64,000 nt of DNA from Fulvimarina pelagi HTCC2506 (GCF_000153705.1 NZ_DS022272.1:1557839-1621838), one strand, 5' to 3'; shown: positions 28,255 through 38,012, counted from the first letter of the stretch. Numbers and translations are program-made. The notes: generated by a model from the letters alone, not told the origin.

Positions 28255-30240
28255 TCAGGTCCGGCTATCCCAGGCAGCGATCGCCTCCTTGAAGGCCCGG
28301 TCTCCCGGCACGCCCTTCTCGATCGAGACCAGTGCCCGGCGTCCCGACGCGTAGGCGATCGGGATGTCGATCCACTGCTGGCCTTCGAGCAGAGCGAGGT
28401 TGTTCTCCACCGCCTGATCGAGATTGTTCAGCGCGATGATGAAAAAACCGTCCGAAATCTTTCCCGCGACGCCGATCAGCGGTTCACCGCGCGCCTGCTC
28501 CGTCCGCTTGAGAGCCAGCCGCTGCACGGTCGCGACGTTGCCCCCGGCGAAGCTGTCCGGCGTATCGAACATCAGTTCGATCACGTGGCTGGCCGGGAGC
28601 GTCGGGTCCGCATTGCGCCGGATCGTCATCGTCATGGTGACGTCTTCTTCCGGAATTTCCGCGACAGCGCGAATTGCCGGTTCGGGCGGCTGCCCCTCGA
28701 TCGGAGGTTCCTCGACGACCGACCAGACCACGTTGCCGGTTTCCTGCGTGCCCGGCTGGTCGGAGGTACGCTCCTGATAGAAGACGGTTCGCTGAGCCAC
28801 CGGAACATTGCCGTTTTCGCCGGGATCGACGGCGGCGACATCGGTGTTCTCGCCGTCCGCATCCGCCTCAGGCGTGCCCTCGGCCGTCTCCCCACCGACG
28901 ATCTCCGGATCACGGCCGATCTCGCTCGAAAGCGTCGGCGAAGTCCCTTCGCTCACCGGATCTTCCGCAGTCGTTGCAGCCGCGACGTCCGTGCCCTCGC
29001 CGAATTGGTTCGGCTGACGCTCGGCCGGGCCTTCGTCGACTTCCGTCCCGTCCGGCAGGAGACGCTGCGTGTAGTCCCGTGTCGTTCCTTCCGTCTCGCC
29101 CGCCGCGCCGTCACCCGCCGCCGCGGTTTCGGTCCCCGCGCCCGCATCGTCGCCTGCCGACGGCTCGGGCGTGTCGCCATCCTCGGGCGAAAGCGTCGCG
29201 ACAGCCGGTTGTTCGTCACCGAGAATGGCGGTTGATATGTCGTCGCCGTAGAAATAGGCAGCGGCACCGAGGCCGCCAAAGATCACGAGAAGCGACAGGA
29301 TCCCGAGGATTGCCCCACTGCGTTGGCCGTGCCGCTCCTGCGATTTTGGCACATAGGCCGGGGCCGAAACGTCGGCCTCTGGTATCGAGACCGATCCACC
29401 GTCGGCGTCGCCGGCCGAGCCTTGACGGTCGAGAGAGAAATCGTCGCCGTCCGTTCCGCGCTCATCCTCGTGCATATCGTCACGGGAATAGTCGGGCTGC
29501 GCCATACCTGCGCCGGCCACGGGCGCTGAGCCGGAACCGACGAACGGTCCGTCGGAAGCCGGCTCGTCGTAACGCTGATCCGCTTCGCTGCCCCAGTTCG
29601 AATTGGCAGGCGCCGGCGTACCACCGCGATCCGCGGCGGCATCCTCTGCATGAGGCCGCTCATCGTCCGCTTCACTTTCACTCCCCGGAGCAGCGCCCCA
29701 GGACGAGTGCACGGCCTCGTGTGTCGCGTTGTCCGGGTCGTCGTAGCGTTCACCCTCGTCGTGCTCCATCTCCGCCCGCTGCGAAGAAGTGGTCGCGTCA
29801 CTCGGTTCCAGCGAAGCATCCTCGAGACGATCCTGAACGACCTCGGCCTGGTAGTCCTCCTCGGTCGCCGTCAGATCGTGCTCGTCACTCTCGCCGTCCG
29901 CAGCGTTCGTATCTTCGGCCGGCGTGGTCTCCTGAGGCGGCTCGTCCGGCACGCTTTCCGGCTCGCGTTGGAATGTTTGCGCCGCTGCGGGTTCGTTCGC
30001 GGTCTCAAGCGACGCACCGCCGTTTTCGATGTTGAGATAATGCTGTTCGGTGCGCTCGATGGCCTCTTCCAGCGCATTCAGCCGCGCCGCCGCAACGTCA
30101 TCACCTAGCGGCGGGTTCGCGACCTGAATCTGGCGCTGAATCGCGGCGCGAGCCTTGTCATAGACGCGGGACCGCATGTCCGGCGTCGATCGCGGAAGTC
30201 CGTCGATCGTCTTGCGAAGTACGCCGCTCAAGTCAGCCAT
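28255..30240 (-). CDS. Large acidic single-pass membrane protein of unknown function
   Basis: 661 aa. Residues 1-80 form a helical, moderately conserved-looking head (MADLSGVLRKTIDGLPRS; DKARAAIQRQI; coiled-coil-like ALEEAIERTEQHYL). Residues about 80-315 are a low-complexity, strongly acidic, Ser/Ala/Pro-rich region. A single membrane helix (GAILGILSLLVIFGGLGAAAYF) lies at about 316-340. Another acidic linker (about 345-500) follows, then a compact C-terminal domain (about 505-660). By charge the head and first acidic arm should be cytoplasmic and the C-terminal domain periplasmic. I do not recognise the family. It is 50 bp downstream of purA on the same strand, so it may share its transcript. 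Confidence 0.75.
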   Translation of the reverse strand: MADLSGVLRKTIDGLPRSTPDMRSRVYDKARAAIQRQIQVANPPLGDDVAAARLNALEEAIERTEQHYLNIENGGASLETANEPAAAQTFQREPESVPDEPPQETTPAEDTNAADGESDEHDLTATEEDYQAEVVQDRLEDASLEPSDATTSSQRAEMEHDEGERYDDPDNATHEAVHSSWGAAPGSESEADDERPHAEDAAADRGGTPAPANSNWGSEADQRYDEPASDGPFVGSGSAPVAGAGMAQPDYSRDDMHEDERGTDGDDFSLDRQGSAGDADGGSVSIPEADVSAPAYVPKSQERHGQRSGAILGILSLLVIFGGLGAAAYFYGDDISTAILGDEQPAVATLSPEDGDTPEPSAGDDAGAGTETAAAGDGAAGETEGTTRDYTQRLLPDGTEVDEGPAERQPNQFGEGTDVAAATTAEDPVSEGTSPTLSSEIGRDPEIVGGETAEGTPEADADGENTDVAAVDPGENGNVPVAQRTVFYQERTSDQPGTQETGNVVWSVVEEPPIEGQPPEPAIRAVAEIPEEDVTMTMTIRRNADPTLPASHVIELMFDTPDSFAGGNVATVQRLALKRTEQARGEPLIGVAGKISDGFFIIALNNLDQAVENNLALLEGQQWIDIPIAYASGRRALVSIEKGVPGDRAFKEAIAAWDSRT

Positions 30241-30290
30241 GAAACGCTAATACCCAGTTTTCTCAAAGCCAGCATTGATCCATCGCAAGT

Positions 30291-31586
30291 CTAGTCCTGA
30301 AACGGATCGCGAACAAGTATCGTGTCGTCCCGTTCGGGCGACGTCGAAAGAAGAGCGACAGGTGCCGAGACCAGTTCCTCGATATGGCGGACATATTTCA
30401 CTGCCTGTGCTGGTAGATCGCTCCAGCGGCGCGCGCCGGCCGTGGTTTCGCTCCATCCTGGCAAGGTCTCGTAGATCGGTTCCAGCGCTTCCTGGTCGGC
30501 TAGACTTGCCGGCAGATAGTCGATCACCTCGCCGTTCAGCCGATAACCCGTCACGACTTTGATCTCTTCAAGGCCATCCAGCACGTCGAGCTTGGTCAGC
30601 GCCAGCCCCGACAAGCCGTTGATCGCGACTGCCTGGCGAACCAGCACGGCGTCGAACCAGCCGCAACGCCGCTGCCTGCCGGTCACTGTACCGAATTCGC
30701 GGCCCCGTTCCCCCAGGAACTTGCCGATCTCGTTCTTCTGTTCGCTGGGGAACGGTCCCTCGCCCACCCGCGTCGTATAGGCCTTGGTGATGCCAAGCAC
30801 ATAGCCCACCTGCCCCGGCCCGGTACCGGAACCGGCCGCCGCCTGCCCTGCGACGGTGTTCGAGGAGGTGACGAACGGATAGGTGCCATGATCGATGTCC
30901 AGCAAGGAGCCTTGCGCGCCCTCGAACAGGATACGCTCACCCGCCCGCCGCCGGTCGTCGAGCAACCGCCAAACGCGGTCGATGAACGGCGTGATCTCGG
31001 CTGCGACGCATGTCAGTTCTTCAAGAATGGTCTGATGATCAATCTCGGGCTCACCCAGCCCCCGCCGGAGCGCGTTGTGGTGCGCGAGCAGCCGCTCGAT
31101 CCGGCCCGGCAGAGTCTCGATATTGGCGAGGTCCATCACCCTTATCGCCCGGCGCCCGACCTTGTCCTCATAGGCTGGACCGATCCCCCTGCCCGTCGTG
31201 CCGATCTTCATGCCCTTCGCCGCTGCCTGCTCTCGCGCGGCGTCGAGCTCGCGATGCAACGACAGAATCAGCGCCGCGTTGTCGGCGATTCTCAACTTGT
31301 CAGGCGTGATCGTTACGCCCTGTTCTTCCAGCCGGCGCTTCTCGGCGACGAAGGCGTGCGGATCGAAAACCACGCCGTTGCCTATCACCGAGAGCTTGCC
31401 CTCGCGCACGATTCCCGAAGGCAGGAGCGACAGCTTGTACGAGACCCCGTCGATTACCAGCGTGTGGCCGGCATTGTGGCCACCCTGAAAGCGCACGACG
31501 ACGTCCGCCCGTTCGGACAGCCAATCGACGATCTTGCCCTTTCCTTCGTCGCCCCACTGGGATCCGACGACGACGACATTGGCCAT
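30291..31586 (-). CDS. purA: Adenylosuccinate synthetase
   Basis: 431-aa cytoplasmic enzyme joining IMP and aspartate with GTP to give adenylosuccinate, first committed step to AMP. N-terminal [16 protein letters not shown] (about 8-22) is the phosphate-binding signature; [21 protein letters not shown] (about 128-141) and the C-terminal RRCGWFDAV are all typical. Standard length. The upstream 287 bp to the divergent EamA gene presumably contains both promoters; I could not pick them out. Confidence 0.97.
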   Translation of the reverse strand: MANVVVVGSQWGDEGKGKIVDWLSERADVVVRFQGGHNAGHTLVIDGVSYKLSLLPSGIVREGKLSVIGNGVVFDPHAFVAEKRRLEEQGVTITPDKLRIADNAALILSLHRELDAAREQAAAKGMKIGTTGRGIGPAYEDKVGRRAIRVMDLANIETLPGRIERLLAHHNALRRGLGEPEIDHQTILEELTCVAAEITPFIDRVWRLLDDRRRAGERILFEGAQGSLLDIDHGTYPFVTSSNTVAGQAAAGSGTGPGQVGYVLGITKAYTTRVGEGPFPSEQKNEIGKFLGERGREFGTVTGRQRRCGWFDAVLVRQAVAINGLSGLALTKLDVLDGLEEIKVVTGYRLNGEVIDYLPASLADQEALEPIYETLPGWSETTAGARRWSDLPAQAVKYVRHIEELVSAPVALLSTSPERDDTILVRDPFQD

Positions 31587-31873
31587 GGAATTCTCCTGCT
31601 GATCCTCGCTCGCCTTCGCCGCCTCTCAGAGGTCAAACAAGGCGAGCCCATTGTGCTCGGAAAAGCCACGTCTGAAGGCCTTTCGCCACCACGCCCTATA
31701 GAGGACCGTCATTGCAGATGCGAATGGGATAAACGTAATTCTTCGACTGTTTCACCCCCTTATCTGCTCCTCAAGCCTTGTCTCCCCCTTGTGAAGCGGC
31801 ATGTTCCGCCTCCCCGCCTCATCCCAAGCGACGCGAGCGTCTGTTCGCGGTTACGATACCTCCATACGTTCCC

Positions 31874-32764
31874 ATGATTCGCGTCCTCGCCAGTTCCTAT
31901 GTCCTGCTCGCCCTCACCATGCTGTTCTGGGGTGGCAACGCGGTCGCGGGAAAGCTCGCGGCCGGGCACGTCTCGCCTATGCTCCTCACTCTTATCAGAT
32001 GGACACTCGCCACCCTCTTCATGGCGCCGTTTGCGATGAAACACCTGAGGGCGGACTGGCCCGCCATCCGCCCGCGCATGATGACACTTTTCCTCCTCGG
32101 AGCTTGCGGCTTCACCTTGTTCAACGCATCGCTCTATGCCGCACTGAACTTTACGACCGCGATCAATGTCACCATCGAGCAGTCCTCGATGCCGCTGGTC
32201 GTCTTCGTTCTCAACTTCCTGATCTTCCGCTCCGGCGTCACTGGCTTCCAGGTAGCGGGCTTCCTCTTGACCTTCACTGGTGTTCTCTTGACCGCCACGC
32301 ATGGCGATCCGGCCCGCCTTTTCACGCTTTCGCTCAATATTGGCGATGCGCTAATGCTTGTCGGCGTCTTCATCTACGGCGCCTATACGGTGGCGTTGAA
32401 GGTCAAGCCTCAGTTGTCGTGGCAGTCGATGATCTTCTGCCTCTCACTGGCCGCCTTCCTCGCTGCGATCCCTTTGGCGATCGGCGAATTCGCCCTCGGC
32501 CACACCATCTGGCCGGACGCGCAGGGCGCGACCGCTGCCCTCTACACGGCTATATTCCCGGCCCTGATCGCCCAGTCCCTTTATATCCGCGGTGTCGAAG
32601 CGATCGGCCCCAACCGTGCCAACCTGTTCGTCAATTTTGTCCCCATCTTCGGGGCCATCCTCGCGGTGCTGATCCTCGGCGAGGCGCTCTACGCGTATCA
32701 TGTCGCGGCGCTGGCGTTCGTGATCGGGGGAATATTGCTGGCAGAGCGGGGCGAAAAGATATGA
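31874..32764 (+). CDS. EamA/DMT-superfamily transporter
   Basis: 296-aa inner-membrane protein with about ten hydrophobic helices in two EamA repeats (first about 5-135, second about 150-290). FWGGNAVAGKLAAG near the N terminus and VNFVPIFGAILAVLILGE near 255 are the usual repeat boundaries. It is likely a metabolite exporter; the substrate is not predictable. The ATG at 31874 (MIRVLASSYV) gives a clean first helix; an in-frame ATG at 31778 would add 32 polar residues that look non-coding. A long open frame in another phase (31801-32781) is a GC-driven shadow. Confidence 0.85.
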   Translation: MIRVLASSYVLLALTMLFWGGNAVAGKLAAGHVSPMLLTLIRWTLATLFMAPFAMKHLRADWPAIRPRMMTLFLLGACGFTLFNASLYAALNFTTAINVTIEQSSMPLVVFVLNFLIFRSGVTGFQVAGFLLTFTGVLLTATHGDPARLFTLSLNIGDALMLVGVFIYGAYTVALKVKPQLSWQSMIFCLSLAAFLAAIPLAIGEFALGHTIWPDAQGATAALYTAIFPALIAQSLYIRGVEAIGPNRANLFVNFVPIFGAILAVLILGEALYAYHVAALAFVIGGILLAERGEKI

Positions 32765-32980
32765 TCGAACTGAATGGTTGAGATCAAGGCGCTACCGAAG
32801 CGCGCATCATCGAGTGCTAAAGTCAAAGACAAGTAGAAGTACCGTTAGGTCAAAAAGACGAGACTTCTGCCATTCGTTTTGTTCGTAATATTATTCGCAA
32901 ACCAAACCAATTCGATAAGAAAACTCTTTCGTTTGCAGATGGGTAACTTCGCCTGAGCTAAGGAGGATAGCACGGCGCCA

Positions 32981-32995
32981 ATGCCGAGGAGGTGA
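32981..32995 (+). other. Possible four-codon leader peptide before the diguanylate cyclase
   Basis: ATG-CCG-AGG-AGG-TGA encodes Met-Pro-Arg-Arg and stops 3 nt before the next gene's ATG. Its AGG-AGG codons double as that gene's Shine-Dalgarno, and a further AAGGAGG lies at 32960-32966. The arrangement would place a terminating ribosome on the start site. AGG pairs are slow codons in many bacteria. Whether it is translated cannot be judged from sequence. Confidence 0.25.
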
Positions 32996-32998
32996 AGA

Positions 32999-34102
32999 AT
33001 GCCCAGCCCTGAATTCCTGCTTGGCATAGTGAATGCACTGGGCGTTTTCGCCCTTATAACGCTGGGCTATTCGTATCTCCTTCGCTATACGCAGCCTGGC
33101 GTCGTCCGGAGCGTCGCGATCGGGCTGATGTTCGGTGTTGGAGCATGTCTCGCCATCGCCAATACCACGGAGTTCATTCCCGGCCTCTTCATTGATCCGC
33201 GCGCTGTCATGCTGGTCCTTGCCGCACCTTTCGGCGGCCTGTTGTCGGCTGTGATCGCTGCGGCCATCGCCTGCGCCGCACGTCTTCATGAAGGCGGCGT
33301 CGGCGGCCCGGCGGGCGCCGGCAATATCGTCGCGACGGCTCTCATCGGGGTCTTGTTCGCGAGATATGTGATCGGCGACGCACGTTCGATCTCGATCGGC
33401 AAGTTGTTCGCGATGGGCCTGGCAAGCAACATTCCGCTTCTCTTCATCCTCACTGTTCCCGTCCCGAACGCCGCTGAACATTTTATGCGTGCAGTCGGCC
33501 CGTTGACCGTCGCCGACACGCTCGGTGTCCTTGTTCTCGGCCGTGTCCTCAGCGATGCCTGGCGGGCACATCAGTCTGCCGAGCGCCTGTCTGTGGAAGC
33601 GACCACAGATCCCCTCACCGGGCTTTCCAACCGTCGGCATTTCGAGCGTCGAGTCGGGCCTCTGCTGCAGCAGGCCAATCATCAAGGCACGCCTGTCTCG
33701 CTGCTCGTCATCGATGTCGATCATTTCAAGCGTATCAACGACAGTTTCGGCCACGAGGCGGGCGATACCGTCCTCGTTTGGATCGCTGAGATCGTCCGCA
33801 GCCAAGTCCGCGGCTGCGATATCATTGCGCGATACGGCGGCGAGGAACTCGTCGTCGCCATGCCGGGCGCCGATTCGAGGCGCGCCATGACCGTCGCCGA
33901 ACGCATTCGCGCTGTCATCGAGGCGAAGGGTCGGATCGAACCCGGCGACGGTCACCGCATCACCGTCAGCATCGGCGTCTCAACGCGTCTCGCGCGCTAC
34001 GCAGACCTCTTCAGCGCCGCCGACGAAGCTCTCTACGCTGCCAAACGCCAGGGTAGAAACCGCGTCGTCACCGAACCAGTCGCAGTCGCCCAGGCGGCGT
34101 GA
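32999..34102 (+). CDS. Membrane diguanylate cyclase (5TMR-LYT + GGDEF)
   Basis: 367 aa. The N-terminal five-helix sensor (about 5-185) resembles 5TM-5TMR_LYT, with a conserved TTEFIPGLFIDPRAVMLV stretch near 57-74 and GGPAGAGNI near 103. The GGDEF domain (about 200-360) has DPLTGLSNRRHFE and the active motif RYGGEEL. An allosteric I-site RxxD (RGCD) sits exactly five residues before it, so the enzyme should make c-di-GMP and be product-inhibited. A strong Shine-Dalgarno, GAGGAGG, precedes the ATG. The AT-rich 230 bp upstream probably holds the promoter. Confidence 0.9.
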   Translation: MPSPEFLLGIVNALGVFALITLGYSYLLRYTQPGVVRSVAIGLMFGVGACLAIANTTEFIPGLFIDPRAVMLVLAAPFGGLLSAVIAAAIACAARLHEGGVGGPAGAGNIVATALIGVLFARYVIGDARSISIGKLFAMGLASNIPLLFILTVPVPNAAEHFMRAVGPLTVADTLGVLVLGRVLSDAWRAHQSAERLSVEATTDPLTGLSNRRHFERRVGPLLQQANHQGTPVSLLVIDVDHFKRINDSFGHEAGDTVLVWIAEIVRSQVRGCDIIARYGGEELVVAMPGADSRRAMTVAERIRAVIEAKGRIEPGDGHRITVSIGVSTRLARYADLFSAADEALYAAKRQGRNRVVTEPVAVAQAA

Positions 34103-34152
34103 GGGGGCTACAACTCCCTGACGCACTAAGAGATCCGGCTTCCCTCCCGCCT

Positions 34153-34272
34153 CGTCGTCCCGGCCTACGAACTGGGATCCATGCCTGAGGCCCGTCCTCC
34201 CTGATGCGGGTCGCGATGAAACCCCCATTCTCTCCTCGTCATCCCGGGCTTGACCCGGGGTCCATGCCTGAG
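34153..34272. repeat. Two copies of a short intergenic repeat (CGTC.TCCCGG...GGTCCATGCCTGAG)
   Basis: Copy one at 34153-34190 and copy two at 34237-34272 share CGTC(G/A)TCCCGG, a short inverted CCGGG/CCCGGG core, and GG(G/A)TCCATGCCTGAG. Elements of this style (CCCGGG...ACCCGGGATCC) are abundant between genes in alphaproteobacteria. They are in direct orientation 84 bp apart. A related pair lies at 36599-36714. Confidence 0.65.
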
Positions 34273-34279
34273 ACCTCTC

Positions 34280-34920
34280 ATCCTTGACGAGGGCGGCGGT
34301 GGCACCACCGAACGTGCCGAAAGCCAAGAGGAATGGGCGCCATGCGCGATCAAGTCCGTGGTGACAATCCTCTCTAAGTCCTCAGCAAAATTCTTATCCC
34401 CGCCCCAACCCACACCCCCATAATGCCCTCGCCACGCATCTTGAGGGCACGGGTGATCGCCGGGATCGCTTCGGGATGCATGGCCTGCGGGTCTGCGGCG
34501 CGGCTTCTTCCGGAGAGGTCACGTCCCGGACGCCTCGCGGCTCCGTTGGTCCCTCGCGTACTATGGCGCGGGTGCGGATCGGTCCGCTTGAACGGGAGGC
34601 CGGCAAGGCATCCCGTGAAGCACCAACAGCCGCCGATGGTTTGGGCCGAGCCCAATGCCAAGCCTAATGCACGGCACCCCCCGCCTCTTGCAAACGAGGC
34701 CGGCGTGCCAGCGGGGCGAGGCATCGGGCAAGGCGGGAATTCTCGGCGAAGCGAGTGCGAAAATCCCGCGCGGAGCGCCGGAGGTGAGCCGCATACAAAC
34801 TGAGTTCGGAGGGCTCGCCTCCGGCGCTTCGCCGCCCTTCTTCACGCGGCGCGACGACGAAAGCTTCTATGAAAACCCCGGCCGCGGAACGCGGCGCGGG
34901 AACGCATCAGTGCGTTCTGT
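34280..34920. other. 640-bp stretch with no convincing gene
   Basis: Between the diguanylate cyclase repeats and the serA stop I find only short overlapping frames on both strands with no Shine-Dalgarno, no recognisable domain and biased Arg/Pro/Ser composition. A small minus-strand frame ending at 34374 (…AITRALKMRGEGIMGV…) reads somewhat protein-like and could be a remnant, but I cannot name it. No terminator with a T tract was found for the diguanylate cyclase gene. Confidence 0.4.
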
Positions 34921-36519
34921 TCACGAGATTCCATCAAAGCGTAGAGCGACGGCGCGATGGATCTCTTTGTGATCGCGCACCTGATCGAGGACGCCTTCGG
35001 GGACGGCCGAATCGACGTAAAGCAGCGCGATCGCATCGCCGCCAGGCCGGTTTCGGCCGAGCTGGAAGTTCGCGATGTTGACACCTGCCTTGCCGAACAC
35101 CGTACCGAGCAGGCCAATGATGCCCGGGGCGTCATTGTTGGTCGTGTAGACCATATGCTCGCCGATCTCGGCATCGATGTTGATGCCCTTGATCTGGATG
35201 AAGCGCGGCTTGCCATCGGAGAAGACGGTGCCGGCGACCGATCGAGTGAACTTCTCTGTGACGATGGTCAGCTTGATGTAGCTGTCGAAGACGCCCGACT
35301 TGTCGCGGGTCGATTCGGTGATCTGGATGCCCCGCTCGCGCGCCATGATCGGCGCCGAGACCATGTTGACCTCGGCGACCTGGCTCTTCATCAACCCGGA
35401 GAGCGTGGCCGACGTGAGCGCCTTAGTGTTCATCTCAGCGACGAGGCCGTCATAGACGATCTCGACTGACCGGATCGGTTCTTCGGTGACCTGACCGACG
35501 AAGGCACCGAGACATTCGGCAAGTCGCACGAAAGGCGTCAGGATCGGCGCTTCCTCGGCGGTGATTGAGGGCATGTTGATCGCGTTCGTAACCGCGCCAC
35601 GCGTCAGATAGTCCGACATCTGCTCGGCCACCTGTAGCGCGACATTTTCCTGCGCTTCGGTGGTCGAAGCTCCGAGATGCGGCGTACAGACAACGTTATC
35701 GAGCCCGAAAAGTGGGGAGTCTTTTGCCGGCTCGGTCTCGAACACGTCGATGCCGGCGCCCGCCACCTTGCCGGACTTGATCGCGTCCGCAAGATCGGCT
35801 TCGACGATCAACCCGCCGCGTGCACAGTTCACGATGCGCACGCCGTCGCGCATCTTGGCGAGCGATTGGGCGTTGATCATGCCGCGGGTCTTGTCGGTCA
35901 TCGGCGTGTGTAGAGTGATGAAATCGGCCCGTTTGTAGAGATCGTCCAGTTCGACCTTTTCGATCCCCAGCTGGCTCGCCCGCTCGTGCGAGAGATAGGG
36001 ATCGAAGGCAATGACTCGCATTCTCAGGCCGACACCCCGGGTCGCGACGATAGCGCCGATATTGCCGCAGCCGATGACGCCCAGCGTCTTGCCGGTGAGC
36101 TCGACGCCCATGAAACGGCTCTTTTCCCACTTGCCGGCCTGCGTCGAAGCGTCGGCCGCCGGCAGCTGGCGCGCAACGGCGAACATCATCGCAATGGCGT
36201 GCTCGGCGGTCGTGATCGAATTGCCGAAGGGCGTGTTCATCACGATGATGCCCTTCTTGGAAGCCGCCGGGATGTCGACATTGTCGACGCCGATGCCCGC
36301 CCTGCCGACGACCTTCAGGTTCGTGGCAGCATCGATGATTTTCTCGGTGACCTTGGTCGCGGAACGGATCGCAAGACCGTCATACTGGCCGATGACCTCG
36401 AGGAGCTTCTCTCTGTCCTTGCCGAGGTTCGGTTGGAAATCGACCTCAACCCCGCGGTCGCGAAAGATCTGGACGGCGGTTTCCGAGAGTTTGTCGGATA
36501 CGAGTACGCGTGGTGCCAT
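34921..36519 (-). CDS. serA: D-3-phosphoglycerate dehydrogenase (SerA)
   Basis: 532-aa enzyme of the long (type I) form that oxidises 3-phosphoglycerate, first step of serine synthesis. The N-terminal substrate domain is followed by the NAD Rossmann motif GVIGCGNIGAIVA (about 145-157), then NCARGGLI with the catalytic Arg, and CTPHLGASTTEAQENVA with the active-site His. An ASB intervening domain (about 320-450) precedes a C-terminal ACT domain (about 455-530, NDAPGIIGLLGTVFG) for serine feedback. It lies downstream of serC on the same strand; the 207-bp gap contains a repeat element. Confidence 0.96.
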   Translation of the reverse strand: MAPRVLVSDKLSETAVQIFRDRGVEVDFQPNLGKDREKLLEVIGQYDGLAIRSATKVTEKIIDAATNLKVVGRAGIGVDNVDIPAASKKGIIVMNTPFGNSITTAEHAIAMMFAVARQLPAADASTQAGKWEKSRFMGVELTGKTLGVIGCGNIGAIVATRGVGLRMRVIAFDPYLSHERASQLGIEKVELDDLYKRADFITLHTPMTDKTRGMINAQSLAKMRDGVRIVNCARGGLIVEADLADAIKSGKVAGAGIDVFETEPAKDSPLFGLDNVVCTPHLGASTTEAQENVALQVAEQMSDYLTRGAVTNAINMPSITAEEAPILTPFVRLAECLGAFVGQVTEEPIRSVEIVYDGLVAEMNTKALTSATLSGLMKSQVAEVNMVSAPIMARERGIQITESTRDKSGVFDSYIKLTIVTEKFTRSVAGTVFSDGKPRFIQIKGINIDAEIGEHMVYTTNNDAPGIIGLLGTVFGKAGVNIANFQLGRNRPGGDAIALLYVDSAVPEGVLDQVRDHKEIHRAVALRFDGIS

Positions 36520-36598
36520 GGGAGGTGTCCTTTAGATGAGGCGCTGCCGCGGTGGCGCGCTCTATAATGTATCGAGCTTGGAGCGCCATCCCGTCCGG

Positions 36599-36714
36599 CC
36601 GTCATCCCGGGACTTCGTCCCGAGGATCCAGTGCGAATTGTCGGCACGGGTGAGGTAAGACCGGCAGAGATGGCGTGAATTCTGGATCCCCGGGACGGAG
36701 TCCGAGGATGGCGA
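36599..36714. repeat. Inverted pair of intergenic repeats between serC and serA
   Basis: The left arm (about 36601-36640) reads GTCATCCCGGGACTTCGTCC followed by CGAGGATCCAG. The right arm (about 36679-36713) is its near reverse complement, containing CTGGATCCCCGGGACGGAGT and CCGAGGATGGC. Each arm is itself partly palindromic. The pair can fold into a large stem in the serC-serA transcript. It belongs to the same loose family as the repeats at 34153-34272. Confidence 0.65.
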
Positions 36715-36726
36715 ATCGCGCAGCGC

Positions 36727-37902
36727 TCAGGCTGCCTTTTTCATCGAGGCCTTCTGCGCTTCGAAGGCCCAGCCGATCCACGGCATCAGGGCTTCGACAT
36801 CGGCAGTCTCGACCGTCGCGCCGCACCAGATGCGGAGGCCGGGAGGGGCATCGCGATAGGCACCGACATCAAGGGCGACGCCCTCGTCTTCGAGCAGTTT
36901 CACGACGCCCTTGGCAAAGGCGGCCTGCTCGTCGTCCGATAGTGCCGTCACGTCGGGATCGGTGAAGGAGAGGCAGACGGACGTGTTCGACCGGATCGCC
37001 TTGTCTGTGGCCAGAAAGCCTAGGAAGCCATTCGCCTCGACATAGGCTTCGACGGCCTTCAGATTCGCGTCCGCTCGGGCCTTGAGCGCGTCGAGCCCAC
37101 CGAGAGATTTCCCCCAGGCGAGCGCGTCGAGGTAGTCTTCGACGCAGAGCATCGAGGGTGTGTTGATCGTCTCGCCCTTGAAGATGCCTTCGATCAGCTT
37201 GCCGCCCTTGGTCATGCGGAAAATTTTCGGCAGCGGCCAGGGTGGCGTATAGGTCTCGAGGCGCTCGACGGCGCGTGGCGAAAGGATGAGTATACCATGA
37301 GCCGCCTCGCCTCCCATCACCTTCTGCCAGGAGAAGGTGACGACATCGAGCTTGTCCCAGGGAAGGTCCTGCGCAAAGGCAGCCGAGGTCGCGTCGCAGA
37401 TGGTGAGTCCAGAACGGTCTGCAGGGATAGCCGAGCCGTCCGGCATCTTCACACCCGACGTCGTTCCGTTCCATGTGAAGACGACGTCGCGATCGAAATC
37501 GATCTTCCGGAAGTCGACGATCTCGCCGTATGGCGCTTCGAACTTGCGGACGTCTTCCAACTTGAGCTGCTTGACGGCGTCGGTCACCCAGCCGGAACCG
37601 AAGCTCTCCCAGGCGACGACGTCGGTGCCGCGGGCACCGAGTAGCGACCACATGGCCATCTCGACCGCCCCGGTGTCGGAGGCCGGCACGATGCCGATGC
37701 GGTAATCGTCTGGAACGCGGAGAATTTCGCGGGTCTCGTCGATGGCCCTTGCCAGCTTGGCCTTACCGATTTCTGCGCGGTGAGAGCGGCCAAGAGCGGC
37801 ATCATGGAGCGCATCGAGGCTCCAACCGGGGCGTTTGGCGCAGGGGCCGGACGAGAAACGTGGATTGGCCGGGCGGGTGCCCGGCTTGGCATTCATGGTC
37901 AT
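36727..37902 (-). CDS. serC: Phosphoserine transaminase (SerC)
   Basis: 391-aa PLP enzyme converting 3-phosphohydroxypyruvate and glutamate to phosphoserine. N-terminal [15 protein letters not shown] is the substrate-binding segment of the alphaproteobacterial SerC subfamily; [13 protein letters not shown] follows. The PLP lysine lies in [16 protein letters not shown] (about residue 190), and [14 protein letters not shown] precedes it. Two in-frame ATGs (37902 and 37896) are possible starts. It forms a serine operon with serA downstream, and a candidate serC leader RNA precedes it. Confidence 0.95.
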   Translation of the reverse strand: MTMNAKPGTRPANPRFSSGPCAKRPGWSLDALHDAALGRSHRAEIGKAKLARAIDETREILRVPDDYRIGIVPASDTGAVEMAMWSLLGARGTDVVAWESFGSGWVTDAVKQLKLEDVRKFEAPYGEIVDFRKIDFDRDVVFTWNGTTSGVKMPDGSAIPADRSGLTICDATSAAFAQDLPWDKLDVVTFSWQKVMGGEAAHGILILSPRAVERLETYTPPWPLPKIFRMTKGGKLIEGIFKGETINTPSMLCVEDYLDALAWGKSLGGLDALKARADANLKAVEAYVEANGFLGFLATDKAIRSNTSVCLSFTDPDVTALSDDEQAAFAKGVVKLLEDEGVALDVGAYRDAPPGLRIWCGATVETADVEALMPWIGWAFEAQKASMKKAA

Positions 37903-37909
37903 ATCTTGA

Positions 37910-37953
37910 CTACCCTTTCAGATAGGCGCGCCTCGTTGGGGAGGCGTGTCCCA
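37910..37953 (-). promoter_or_regulatory. Candidate serC leader RNA motif
   Basis: Immediately upstream of serC the transcript can form two small hairpins: CGCCTC/GAGGCG with a CCCAAC loop, then CTATC-TGAAAG-GGTAG. The second includes the AAAGGG that would serve as ribosome-binding site, about 10 nt before the ATG at 37902. A two-hairpin element ending in the Shine-Dalgarno is the known layout of the serC RNA motif of alphaproteobacteria. The ligand of that motif is unsettled. My match is by layout, not by covariance model. Confidence 0.5.
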
Positions 37954-38012
37954 CTGACCGCGATATGACCTTCACGCCATCCGGTCAAGCCGGGACGGAC
38001 GAGGATTCCAAT

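Noticed and set aside
31801-32781. 326-codon frame overlapping the EamA gene in another phase
   Set aside because: Arg/Pro/His-rich translation without membrane helices; the other frame gives a textbook ten-helix transporter.
34374-34845. Several 60-115 codon frames in the serA-diguanylate cyclase gap
   Set aside because: Overlapping in all phases, without start signals, biased Arg/Pro composition, and no recognisable domain.
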